Position numbers and translations under genes: made by a program
Shown here: piece by piece, positions 9,310-16,397 of the stretch
Layout: each line of letters starts with the position of its first letter
Position numbering within the stretch: position 1 is the first letter of the stretch
The notes under the pieces: model-generated
The model's database searches: none
Told to the model about the DNA's origin: nothing
What the model saw: only the letters and a program-made list of their open reading frames with translations
Assembly: GCF_024708915.1 (NCBI RefSeq)
Contig: NZ_JANJXQ010000256.1
Span: 1 to 31,999 of the forward strand
Direction of reading: 5' to 3'
Source: Thiobacillus sp.
GTDB taxonomy: Bacteria > Pseudomonadota > Gammaproteobacteria > Burkholderiales > Thiobacillaceae
DNA: 31,999 bases

Positions 9310-9653
9310 ACATGGAATCCGCCTCCGGTGAAAAAATCGCCAGCCTGAAAACCCTGGCCACGGTCATTTATGCGCTGTATGCCGTCTCGCTGTTCATCGG
9401 CATCACCGCCGTCGTGGCCATCGTGCTGAACTACCTCAAGCGCGACGACGCCCGGGGCACCTGGCTGGATAGCCACTTCAGCTGGCAGATCAGAACATTC
9501 TGGTGGGGCCTGCTGTGGCTCGTCGTCGGCGCCGCCACCTGGATCATCCTCATCGGCTGGCTGGTGTGGGGAGTGGCTTGCATCTGGTTCGTCTACCGCA
9601 TCGCCAAGGGCTGGCTCAATCTCAACGACAACAAGCCGATGCCGGTCCAGTGA
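9306..9653 (+). CDS. Small inner-membrane protein (DUF4870-like)
   Basis: A 115-residue protein with three likely membrane helices (around residues 15-40, 60-80 and 80-100). The pattern ATVIYALYAVSLFIG, then DSHFSWQIRTFWWGL, then VYRIAKGWLNL resembles small DUF4870/YjgN-like membrane proteins of unknown role. The ATG overlaps the stop of the M48 gene (ATGA), so translation is coupled. The stop overlaps a possible GTG start of the L,D-transpeptidase gene. The position suggests an envelope role, but no function can be assigned. Confidence 0.8.
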   Translation: MNMESASGEKIASLKTLATVIYALYAVSLFIGITAVVAIVLNYLKRDDARGTWLDSHFSWQIRTFWWGLLWLVVGAATWIILIGWLVWGVACIWFVYRIAKGWLNLNDNKPMPVQ

Positions 9654-9673
9654 TCGCGCGCCCTGCAAGGGAC

Positions 9674-10603
9674 ATGCCCCCGATGACCGCCCGCGCGCGC
9701 CGCCTCGTTTCGGCGTGCCTGCTGGCCGGCTTCAGCCTCTCGTCTCTGGCGGACGAATGGCTGCCGCCGCTTTCCCGGCAGATTGCGGGCGGCACCTTCG
9801 AGTACACCATTCGTCCGGGGGATTTCCTGATCGCCATCGGTGCCCGCTTCGGCGTGCCGCCGGAGCTGCTGGCCAGGCAGAACGCGATCTCCTACAACGC
9901 GATCATCCACCCCGGCCAGCGCCTGCGCATCGACAATCCGCACATCGCCCCGCAGCTGCTCGCCGACGGCATCGTCATCAACATTCCCCAGCGCATGTTG
10001 TTCGAGTTCGACGCAGGCAAACTGGTCGCGGCCTACCCGGTCGGGCTCGGCAAGCCGTCCTGGCCCACGCCGCAAGGCGAGTTCGAGGTCGTCACCCGCG
10101 TGCACAACAAGACCTGGATCGTGCCCAGATCGATCCAGGAAGAAATGCAGCGCGAGGGGCGGGCCGTGCTGACAGAAGTCCCGCCCGGACCCGACAACCC
10201 CCTGGGTGCCCACTGGCTCGGCCTCAGCATGCCGGGTTACGGCATCCATGGCACCATCGCCCCGTCCAGCGTGTACCATTTCCAGAGCCATGGCTGCATC
10301 CGTCTTCATCCGGACGACATCGCCGAACTTTTCGGGCGGGTGGAGATCGGAACTTCCGGACTCCTCGCTTATCAGCCTGTCCTGCTGGCGGCAACCGGAG
10401 ACGGCCGCATCCTGCTCGAAGTCCATCGGGATATCTACAATAAGGGCAGCGACCCGACGCAGGCCGTTCGCGACCTCGCCGAAGCCCACGGCCTGAGCCG
10501 CGACATCGACTGGCCCAGAGTGGATGCCGTAATCGCAGCGCAGGAAGGCCTTGCCCGGGAAGTCGGCCGCCAGACACGCAACGGATCGAAAGGAACGCCG
10601 TGA
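9674..10603 (+). CDS. LysM-containing L,D-transpeptidase (ErfK/YbiS/YcfS/YnhG type)
   Basis: A periplasmic enzyme of the YkuD family that forms 3-3 peptidoglycan cross-links or attaches proteins to meso-DAP. Signal peptide (LVSACLLAGFSLSSLA, cleaved before DEW), one LysM motif (residues ~42-90, YTIRPGDFLIAIGARFGVP), then the YkuD catalytic domain with GYGIHGT and the active-site SHGCIRL (Cys208 from this start). Three in-frame starts are possible: GTG at 9650, overlapping the previous stop, and ATG at 9674 or 9683. A GGGA at 9669-9672 suits 9683 best by spacing. Mature product is unaffected. It ends with a 4-base overlap (GTGA) into the next gene. Confidence 0.92.
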   Translation: MPPMTARARRLVSACLLAGFSLSSLADEWLPPLSRQIAGGTFEYTIRPGDFLIAIGARFGVPPELLARQNAISYNAIIHPGQRLRIDNPHIAPQLLADGIVINIPQRMLFEFDAGKLVAAYPVGLGKPSWPTPQGEFEVVTRVHNKTWIVPRSIQEEMQREGRAVLTEVPPGPDNPLGAHWLGLSMPGYGIHGTIAPSSVYHFQSHGCIRLHPDDIAELFGRVEIGTSGLLAYQPVLLAATGDGRILLEVHRDIYNKGSDPTQAVRDLAEAHGLSRDIDWPRVDAVIAAQEGLAREVGRQTRNGSKGTP

Positions 10604-11139
10604 AACCCAGCTTCAGCCGCCGCTCATTTCTCAAACTCGGCATGCTTGCCGCCGCACTGCCGCTGCCGGCATTCGCCAGCCGGGAGGCGGCCGAGCGCCG
10701 GCTGGGTTTCCTCAATCTGCATACCGGAGAAAAGCTCGACCTGCCCTACTGGATAGCAGGCGACTACGTGCCGGAATCCCTCGCGGAAATCAACCACGTG
10801 CTGCGCGACCACCGCACCGGCGCGGTCGCGTCCATCGACATTCAGCTGCTGGATCTGCTCGACCGCGTCAAGGCCGCGCTGGGTACCGCGCAGCCGTTCC
10901 AGGTCATTTCCGGCTACCGTTCGCCCGCCAGCAACAGCCTGCTGGCCTCAAGCTCATCCGGTGTCGCCAGGCGCAGCCTGCACATGGACGGCAAGGCCAT
11001 CGACATCCGCATCCCCGGCGTGCCGCTGGCCGAACTGCGCCGCGCCGGCCTCATGCTGAAAGGCGGCGGCGTCGGCTACTACCCGGGCTCCAACTTCGTG
11101 CATCTCGACGTGGGGCGGGTACGGACCTGGGGCGGCTAG
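10600..11139 (+). CDS. YcbK-like DUF882 / M15-fold peptidase, Tat-exported
   Basis: A 179-residue protein with a twin-arginine signal (SRRSFLK at residues 6-12, then a hydrophobic stretch ending AFA). The body matches DUF882/YcbK, which has the fold of D-Ala-D-Ala carboxypeptidases: VISGYRSPASN, SLHMDGKAIDIRI and FVHLDVG hold the His/Asp/His zinc ligands of the M15 type. It is probably a periplasmic murein-modifying enzyme; exact activity is unproven. It starts at GTG 10600 overlapping the transpeptidase stop, with AAAGGA 5 bases upstream. YcbK-like genes often lie beside L,D-transpeptidase genes, which supports a shared wall-remodelling role. Confidence 0.9.
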   Translation: MKPSFSRRSFLKLGMLAAALPLPAFASREAAERRLGFLNLHTGEKLDLPYWIAGDYVPESLAEINHVLRDHRTGAVASIDIQLLDLLDRVKAALGTAQPFQVISGYRSPASNSLLASSSSGVARRSLHMDGKAIDIRIPGVPLAELRRAGLMLKGGGVGYYPGSNFVHLDVGRVRTWGG

Positions 11140-11258
11140 CCGCCTTCCCGCCCAAACCCCTGCGACCGGATGCAAGCGCGCGGGGCTTTTTGAAGTCAAT
11201 CCGGTATCCAGTACTGGCCATGCCGGAACTGATCGTTTGCATGACAGCGAGGCCCGGA

Positions 11259-12419
11259 ATGAACCGTACACTGCCTGTCGCATCGAACCTTGGCGTCAGC
11301 CGGCGCGCCTTCCTCAAGTTCTGTGCCCTGACCGCCTCGCTTCTCGCGCTGCCGCCGGGCGCGGCGGCCATCCTGGCCGACTCGCTTTCCAGGGCACGGC
11401 GCCTGCCGGTGGTATGGCTGTCGTTCCAGGAATGCACCGGCTGCACCGAATCGCTCACCCGCTCGTCCGCCCCCTCCATCGAGCGGCTGCTGTTCGAACT
11501 GATTTCACTGGACTACAGCCACCTCCTCCAGGCCGCTGCCGGCGCGGCCGCGGAACAGGCGCGGGAAGAAAGCCTGGCCGCAAACCACGGCCGGCTCCTG
11601 CTGGTGGTGGACGGCTCCGTGCCGACCGCGCTCGGCGGGGCCTGCTCCACCATCGCCGGCGAAGACAACCTGAGCCTGCTCGCGCGCTGCCTGGAAGCCG
11701 CCGAGGCGGTGCTGGCCGTGGGCACCTGCGCCGCCTTCGGCGGGCTGCCCGCCGCCGCCCCCAATCCGACCGGGGCGATGGGCATCGCCGAACTGATGGC
11801 GCATGGTCTGGCGCCGCGCCGGCCGCTGATCAACCTGCCCGGCTGCCCGCCCATCCCCGAGGCGATGAGCGCCGTGCTGGCCCACCGCGTGGCCTTCGGC
11901 CGGTTTCCTGAACTCGACGCCCAGGGCCGCCCGCTGGCGTTTTATGGCGAAACCGTGCACGACCGCTGTTCGCGGCGCGGCCACTACGAGGCCGGCCACT
12001 TCGCCAAAAGCTTCGACGACGCCGGCGCGCGCGCCGGCTGGTGCCTGCTGGAACTCGGCTGCAAGGGGCCGGCGACCCGCAATGCGTGCTCCACCCTGCG
12101 CTGGAACGGGGCGAGCAACCCGGTCGAATCCGGCCACCCCTGTCTCGGCTGCAGCGAAGCGGGATTCTGGGACCGCGGCAGTTTCTACGCCCCGCTTGCG
12201 GCGCCGGCGGCAGCCGCCCCCGAACCCCAGGCCCGGCGGGGCGCCGCGGTGTACGACAGGAATTGCGCCAGCTGTCACGGCAGCGCGCCGGGCGGCCTGG
12301 CGACCCCGGCCGACGAGGTGCCGGCCCTGCTGCAGTCGGGCAAGGTGCGTGCCCACCGCTTCAGCCTGGAGGACGGCGACATGCAGGCGCTGCTGGATTA
12401 CCTCAAGGAAGCGCGCTGA
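11259..12419 (+). CDS. [NiFe]-hydrogenase small subunit fused to a C-terminal c-type cytochrome domain
   Basis: A 386-residue Tat-exported protein. SRRAFLK at residues 14-20 opens a twin-arginine signal ending GAAA. All ligands of the three small-subunit iron-sulfur clusters are present: proximal Cys59, Cys62, Cys157, Cys196; distal His234, Cys237, Cys262, Cys268; medial Cys277, Cys295, Cys298. The text (ECTGCTESLTRS, GTCAAFGG, GHPCLGCSEAGFWD) is close to group 1e (HynS/Isp) subunits. The usual C-terminal membrane anchor is absent. After an Ala/Pro hinge (~310-325) comes a ~60-residue domain with CASCH (336-340) and a final helix like cytochrome c. No MPxF-type Met ligand is seen; His in RAHRF or Met in GDMQ could serve. 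No large-subunit gene is in the window. GAGG sits 6 bases before the ATG at 11259; in-frame ATGs at 11220 and 11241 are weaker. Confidence 0.9.
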   Translation: MNRTLPVASNLGVSRRAFLKFCALTASLLALPPGAAAILADSLSRARRLPVVWLSFQECTGCTESLTRSSAPSIERLLFELISLDYSHLLQAAAGAAAEQAREESLAANHGRLLLVVDGSVPTALGGACSTIAGEDNLSLLARCLEAAEAVLAVGTCAAFGGLPAAAPNPTGAMGIAELMAHGLAPRRPLINLPGCPPIPEAMSAVLAHRVAFGRFPELDAQGRPLAFYGETVHDRCSRRGHYEAGHFAKSFDDAGARAGWCLLELGCKGPATRNACSTLRWNGASNPVESGHPCLGCSEAGFWDRGSFYAPLAAPAAAAPEPQARRGAAVYDRNCASCHGSAPGGLATPADEVPALLQSGKVRAHRFSLEDGDMQALLDYLKEAR

Positions 12420-12527
12420 GGCGCCCGGGCTGCCCCACAGCATTTGTCCGGCGGCAAGCCCCGGGCCGGCAAAAACCGCTTCCCCTGGCCCGAGGAATGG
12501 TCTTTACTGGACGCGAGGGCTGCCGTC

Positions 12528-13145
12528 ATGAAAGAAATCCTCCCCGGCGTATTCCATTGGAAGACCTTCCACCAAGGCATCCAGGCCTACGTCCACTCCT
12601 ACTACAGCAATGCCGCCGATCCGCCGCTGCTGATCGACCCGCGGGTTCCGGCGCAGGGAATCGAATGGTTCGCGGCGCGCGGCGCGCCGCGGCATATCTA
12701 TCTCACCAACCGCCACCACTACCGTCACAGCGGCCGCTTTGCCGCCCGCTATGGCGCGCAGGTGTGGTGCCACAAGGACGGCCTGCACGAATTCAGCCAC
12801 GGCGAGCGGGTCACGGGATTCAGCCACGGCAGACAGCTGCCCGGCGGCATTCTGGCCCTCAAGATCGCCGCGCTGTGCCCCGAGGAAACCGCGCTCTATC
12901 TGCCGCTGCACGGCGGCATCCTGAGCCTCGGCGACGCCATCGTGCGCGCGCGGGGCAAGCTCGGCTTCGTGCCGGACGCCTACATGGGAGACGACCCGGA
13001 AGGCGTCAAGCATGGCCTGCGTAAAGCCTTGCTCAAGCATCTGCGCGAACGTGAATTCGACCACCTGCTGTTCGCCCACGGCGCTCCCCTGATCGGCGGC
13101 GCCCAAACCAGCCTCGGAAAATTTCTGCAAGGGATCGGATATTAG
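12528..13145 (+). CDS. Metallo-beta-lactamase-fold protein with degenerate metal site
   Basis: A 205-residue protein whose order of motifs follows the MBL fold. In the segment IYLTNRHHYRHSG, the normal THxHxDHxG is altered: the first His is Asn and the Asp is Arg, while other His residues remain. The later Asp (ILSLGDAIV) and final His (LLFAHGAPLIGG) positions are kept. A full two-metal site is therefore unlikely; one metal, or none, is possible. GAGGG lies 8 bases before the ATG at 12528. It starts 108 bases after the hydrogenase small-subunit gene on the same strand, so the two could be co-transcribed, but no functional link is established. Confidence 0.7.
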   Translation: MKEILPGVFHWKTFHQGIQAYVHSYYSNAADPPLLIDPRVPAQGIEWFAARGAPRHIYLTNRHHYRHSGRFAARYGAQVWCHKDGLHEFSHGERVTGFSHGRQLPGGILALKIAALCPEETALYLPLHGGILSLGDAIVRARGKLGFVPDAYMGDDPEGVKHGLRKALLKHLREREFDHLLFAHGAPLIGGAQTSLGKFLQGIGY

Positions 13146-13203
13146 AGCGGTCGTCTTTCCCGGCAGCCAGACTCGCCCGGAGCGGAGCGCGGCGCATGAA
13201 AAA

Positions 13204-13230
13204 CGGGGCCAGGCAATTTGCCTGGCCCCG
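13204..13230 (-). terminator. Rho-independent terminator of the CigR/RcnB-like gene, perhaps bidirectional
   Basis: A near-perfect 11- to 13-bp GC-rich stem (CGGGGCCAGGCAA paired with TTGCCTGGCCCCG). Read on the minus strand it is followed by GTTTTT, a classic terminator 33 bases after the stop at 13263. On the plus strand the tail is only GTCTTTG, so termination of the MBL gene from the other side would be weaker. Confidence 0.8.
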
Positions 13231-13262
13231 GTCTTTGCGCCGCAGTCAGCACGGGATTGCGT

Positions 13263-13790
13263 TTACATGCGTCCCAGGTCCTGAATCGCATCCACCACCA
13301 TGCCGGTGCCGATCGCAATCAGCAGGATATCGCTGGCCACCCGCACGTACTTGTGGCCGGAAGGCGGTGCCCCCAGGCTGACCACCACGCGCGGCGGCAA
13401 GTCATAGTAGATCACCTCCCGCGGCAGCGGCCGGCCTCTTTGCCATTTCTTGGCCTGACCGGGCGGCATGCAGCCATTGTGCTTTTTTGCCAGCCCCGGC
13501 GGGCAGCGGCCGTGACGGAAGCCTTCCTCGTAATAGTCGCGTACCACCATGCGCTGATGGTCGTTGAAATGCACGCTGACCCGTACGTCGCCACTGTAAT
13601 CGCCGCGGCGGCCATCCCTGTAGTCGCCACGGCGGTCGTCATGCCGATCGTCGCCGCGCGAGCCCTGGGCGCTTTTGCCCGGTTTGCCATTGCCCGCCCA
13701 TTCCGGTTTTTCGGCCGGAGCCGGGCTGGCAGCGAAGATTCCGGTCAGCAACAAGGCCAGGACGAATTGTCTTTGCAAGGGGGTTCGCAT
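13263..13790 (-). CDS. CigR/RcnB-family exported protein
   Basis: A 175-residue secreted protein. The signal peptide (LQRQFVLALLLTGIFAASPAPA) is followed by a charged, Arg/Asp/Gly-rich stretch (residues ~45-80, with repeated RGDYRDG-like units), a segment with CPPGLAKKHNGCMPPGQAKK, and a C-terminus (PPRVVVSLGAPPSGHKYVRV, then ASDILLIAIGTGMVVDAI) typical of the family that includes CigR and RcnB. RcnB affects periplasmic nickel/cobalt; CigR dampens virulence gene output in Salmonella. The role here is unknown, though a metal link near a hydrogenase subunit is conceivable. GGAG lies 5 bases before the ATG at 13790. A longer in-frame start at 13880 lacks a signal peptide and is rejected. Confidence 0.8.
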   Translation of the reverse strand: MRTPLQRQFVLALLLTGIFAASPAPAEKPEWAGNGKPGKSAQGSRGDDRHDDRRGDYRDGRRGDYSGDVRVSVHFNDHQRMVVRDYYEEGFRHGRCPPGLAKKHNGCMPPGQAKKWQRGRPLPREVIYYDLPPRVVVSLGAPPSGHKYVRVASDILLIAIGTGMVVDAIQDLGRM

Positions 13791-13974
13791 ATTTTCTCCG
13801 CTCAATAAGGTCTGTGGATTGTCCGTCGCATCGGCTGCCTCGTTTGAAGCCGGGCCAGCGCTTGCGCATACTATTGACACGGCCCGACGATGTTTGAACC
13901 CGCATTGTATTTCTCACGGCATCCTGCTTTGAGCGGTTCGTTGGCCCGTCTCAATAGAACGCTGTTTTCAATGC

Positions 13975-14063
13975 TTATTGATTCGGCCTCCCACGCTGCC
14001 ACGCACAGCCCGGGCAGGCCGAACCTTGATCCCGCTTCAAACTTCATCTGGCCGAATCAATAA
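13975..14063. repeat. 14-bp perfect inverted-repeat pair enclosing 61 bp
   Basis: TTATTGATTCGGCC at 13975-13988 is repeated in reverse complement (GGCCGAATCAATAA) at 14050-14063. The arms are more AT-rich than their surroundings. No target-site duplication or transposase is seen. It could be a small non-autonomous element or a regulatory inverted repeat. The rest of the 13791-14130 stretch holds no convincing gene. Confidence 0.6.
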
Positions 14064-14130
14064 AACACCTGCGCGGGGAACGGCCACCTGTCTTTGTGGG
14101 CGGGGCGCGACCCGCCGGCCGGCCGCGAAC

Positions 14131-14223
14131 TCATGCCGACAGCCGCTGGATCAGCCATACCCCCGCGCCCGCGACAGCCAGGCAAATCAGGCAGGCGAGG
14201 ACGATTTTGGCGGATTTCGGCAT
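14131..14223 (-). CDS. Possible 30-residue single-helix membrane peptide
   Basis: A short frame starts at ATG 14223, 12 bases after the nitroreductase stop on the same strand. It encodes a Lys-containing N-terminus (MPKSAKI) followed by one hydrophobic helix (VLACLICLAVAGAGVWLI) and a short tail. The only ribosome-site candidate is a weak AGGA at the nitroreductase stop. The clean basic-hydrophobic layout suggests a real small membrane protein, but a chance frame cannot be excluded. Confidence 0.35.
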   Translation of the reverse strand: MPKSAKIVLACLICLAVAGAGVWLIQRLSA

Positions 14224-14235
14224 CGGTTCGGCTGC

Positions 14236-14898
14236 TTATTCCTGTTTGCCATCAGCCACGCCGGCCGGGTAACCCACCGATTGCGCGAGAACGACGCGTT
14301 GATGGCGCCCCAGACCCAGGGCGGCGCCCAGTGCCTCGCGGTTGATCAGGCCGCGCACCACCACCGCCAGGCCGGCCGACGCGCAATACAGATACACGTT
14401 CTGGGCGACGAAGCCGGCGTCGGCAGCACTGTAGAACATCTTGTCCTCGAGGCCGGCCCCGCTCATCCGGTCGAAGTCCGCCACGTACACCAGGTTCACC
14501 GGCGCGGTCGCCACGAAATCCTGTGCGCCGGTCAGATGGCGGATATCGCCGGCCGCCACTTTGATCAGCGCATGCGCCGGCGGATCGTAGCGATACACGC
14601 CGTCCGCGGTCGTCACGTACACGTCGATCTCGCGCCAGTCGCGCGCGGAGGGCGCGGTGCGCTGCCCCGAATCCGGCCGGTTCACCCCGTTTGCCGCCCA
14701 CAGCAGGTTCGACAGCATCTGCGGCGGCAGCGGCCGGCCGTCAAACGCCCGTGCCGAATGCCGCGCCTGCAATGCCTGCATCAACAGCATGCCGCCTGCC
14801 GTCTCGGGCGGCGGCAGCCTGGTCGTGCCGGTTTCCTGCGCCATTCCACTTCCCGTCATGCTCATCATCAATACCCCCGCGACTCGCCACCATCCCAT
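14236..14898 (-). CDS. SagB/ThcOx-type nitroreductase-family protein, exported
   Basis: A 220-residue flavin-fold protein with an N-terminal signal-like segment (VAGVLMMSMTGSGMA), suggesting a periplasmic location. The nitroreductase pattern is clear: LMQALQARHSARAFDGRPLP near the start, then LLWAANGVNRPD, TAPSARDWREIDVYV, AADAGFVAQNVYLYCASAGL and a late VGYPAG. Such exported SagB-like oxidoreductases bind FMN; the substrate is unknown. AAGGGAG lies 8 bases before the ATG at 14898. A possible small membrane peptide follows by 12 bases. It is read divergently from the remnant region at 14982-15174. Confidence 0.85.
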   Translation of the reverse strand: MGWWRVAGVLMMSMTGSGMAQETGTTRLPPPETAGGMLLMQALQARHSARAFDGRPLPPQMLSNLLWAANGVNRPDSGQRTAPSARDWREIDVYVTTADGVYRYDPPAHALIKVAAGDIRHLTGAQDFVATAPVNLVYVADFDRMSGAGLEDKMFYSAADAGFVAQNVYLYCASAGLAVVVRGLINREALGAALGLGRHQRVVLAQSVGYPAGVADGKQE

Positions 14899-14981
14899 GT
14901 CGGATTCTCCCTTGCAGAGAACGAACGATTCCTATCAATCTAGACCCACCGCCCGCCGTAGCAAATCCTCGTCCGCACCGC

Positions 14982-15103
14982 CGCGAGTCCATTACCCTAA
15001 AACCTGGTGACAGCCTGCTCGTTCCGGCGGGCACCACTCATTCCCATTGGAATCCAGGCAAGACTGAAGGTGCTCGATTCCTGGAGTTCATCGTGGCTGA
15101 AAA
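14982..15103 (+). pseudogene. Remnant of a cupin-domain gene (C-terminal part)
   Basis: In one frame this stretch reads SITLKPGDSLLVPAGTTHSH and then WNPGKTEGARFLEFIVAEKG, the end of a cupin barrel (the PAGTxH motif is the second cupin motif). Nothing upstream continues the domain: the preceding bases belong to the leader of the divergent nitroreductase gene. The fragment has no plausible start and runs directly into another fragment in a different frame. Confidence 0.65.
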
Positions 15104-15105
15104 AG

Positions 15106-15174
15106 GTAGTTGTCACCGACCCGGATGGATTTGTCTGGGAGATTGCGCATAATCAAGGTTTTCCGCATGTCTGA
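15106..15174 (+). pseudogene. Remnant of a VOC-family gene (last ~22 codons)
   Basis: Starting where the cupin fragment ends and in another frame, the bases read VVVTDPDGFVWEIAHNQGFP and stop at TGA 15172-15174. DPDGxxWEIAHNxGF is the well-known C-terminal end of VOC/glyoxalase-like proteins. Only this end is left, so the gene was removed by deletion, apparently in the same event that truncated the cupin. Confidence 0.7.
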
Positions 15175-15211
15175 ACGACCTGGCGTCTCAACCGCAAAAG
15201 GAGCCCCGTCC

Positions 15212-15556
15212 ATGATCAACCTGCCCGACTCGTTGCATGCCTGGGGAACGCCCGGGTTCGAGGCTGTTCTCAAGCGGGAAATCGAACAGCTGGATGCCGT
15301 TCAGCTGCCGCTGCAACAGGGCCTGGCCATCAGCAGCCATGTCACGGACCGGCCTTTCCAGGCGATGCTGATCAGCGTGCGCGAAGAATCCGGCCTGATC
15401 CGCGTCAAGGCGGGGATTTTTTATACAGGGGTGATTGCCGGCTGCAGTTGCGCGGACGACCCCACGCCCATCGACGAACAGACAGAATACTGCGTAGTGC
15501 AGTTCGATATCGATCCGGCGACGGCCGCCGCCACGGTGACGCTGCTGGAGGAATAG
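15212..15556 (+). CDS. Small protein of unknown function (114 aa)
   Basis: I do not recognise a family. The ATG at 15212 follows a strong AAAAGGAG site 8 bases upstream, which supports translation; an in-frame extension to 15110 would cross the VOC remnant and is rejected. The protein is acidic and soluble, with an N-terminal helical part (INLPDSLHAWGTPGFEAVLK) and a C-terminal beta-rich part with a CSC pair (GVIAGCSCADDPTP) and a further Cys (TEYCVVQFDID). This resembles small two-layer alpha/beta proteins, but no role can be stated. It converges on mlaF with 8 bases between the stops. Confidence 0.7.
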   Translation: MINLPDSLHAWGTPGFEAVLKREIEQLDAVQLPLQQGLAISSHVTDRPFQAMLISVREESGLIRVKAGIFYTGVIAGCSCADDPTPIDEQTEYCVVQFDIDPATAAATVTLLEE

Positions 15557-15564
15557 GCAGGCCG

Positions 15565-16395
15565 CTAGGACACGGCAGGCCTGATTTCCAGTTCTTCCGA
15601 ATACGGCCGGCTCGGGTACTGGAAGGCAACCGGTCCGTCGGGTTTCGCATGCACGAATTGATACACGAAGGGATCGGTTGAGCCGGCCATCTCGACGGCA
15701 TTGCCCTCGGCCACCACCACGCCGTCGTGGATGAAATAGACGTAGTCGGCGACCTTCAGCGATTCCGACACGTCGTAGGTCACCACGACCGAAGTCAGCC
15801 CGAGCGCATCGTTGAGACGCCGGATCAGGTTGGCGATGGTATTGAGCGAGATCGGGTCGAGGCCGGCGAAAGGCTCGTCGTACATGATCAGCATGGGGTC
15901 GAGCGCGATCGCCCGCGCCAGCGCCACGCGGCGCTCCATCCCGCCCGACAACTCGCCGGTGCGCAGGGCGTGGGCGCCGCGCAGGCCGACGGCATGCAGC
16001 TTCATCAGTACCAGATCGTGGATCACCTCTTCCGGCAGGTCGGTGTGTTCACGCATCGGATAGGCGATGTTGTCGAACACCGACAGATCGCTGAACAGTC
16101 CGCTGACCTGGAACATCATCCCCATCTTGCGCCGCATCGCATAGAGGCCGGCGTTGTTCAGTTCGTGTACCACCTGGCCGTCGAATGCCACGCTGCCGCG
16201 CGACGGTTTCAGTTGGCCGCCGAAGTGGCGCAGCAGCGTGGTCTTGCCGCAGCCGCTGACGCCGAGGATGGCGACGATCTTGCCACGCGGGATGGCGAGA
16301 TTGATCCCGCTCAACACCTGGCGGTCGCCATAGGCGAAATGCAGGTCGTGGATCTCGACCAGGGTGTCGGTGTTGTTCACTTTCAAGGACGGCAT
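15565..16395 (-). CDS. mlaF: MlaF-type phospholipid ABC transporter ATPase, stand-alone
   Basis: A 276-residue ABC ATPase of the MlaF/MkL family, which drives phospholipid transport between the membranes through MlaE and MlaD. It has Walker A GVSGCGKTT, Q-loop FQVSGLFSDLSVFDNIAYP, signature LSGGMERRVALARA and Walker B LIMYDEPFAGLDP. The switch (H-loop) position, normally His in VVxxHD, is Tyr207 (VVVTYDVSES). This residue senses the gamma phosphate in ABC ATPases, so hydrolysis may be altered. mlaE, mlaD, mlaC and mlaB do not follow; the next gene is convergent. Its ATG lies 2 bases after the sucB stop, so it is the last gene of the TCA-cycle run. No ribosome site is clear, suggesting coupled translation. 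Confidence 0.88.
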   Translation of the reverse strand: MPSLKVNNTDTLVEIHDLHFAYGDRQVLSGINLAIPRGKIVAILGVSGCGKTTLLRHFGGQLKPSRGSVAFDGQVVHELNNAGLYAMRRKMGMMFQVSGLFSDLSVFDNIAYPMREHTDLPEEVIHDLVLMKLHAVGLRGAHALRTGELSGGMERRVALARAIALDPMLIMYDEPFAGLDPISLNTIANLIRRLNDALGLTSVVVTYDVSESLKVADYVYFIHDGVVVAEGNAVEMAGSTDPFVYQFVHAKPDGPVAFQYPSRPYSEELEIRPAVS

Positions 16396-16397
16396 GA

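Noticed and set aside
10551..11258. Hydrogenase small subunit extended upstream in frame
   Set aside because: The added part is the shadow of the YcbK-like gene; the Tat signal and ribosome site mark ATG 11259.
13874..13902. TTGACA at 13874 as a plus-strand promoter
   Set aside because: No -10 element at suitable spacing and no plus-strand gene downstream within reach.
14099..14116. GGCGGG/CCCGCC hairpin as a terminator after the small membrane peptide
   Set aside because: Neither side has a run of T residues; short GC stems are common by chance at this base composition.
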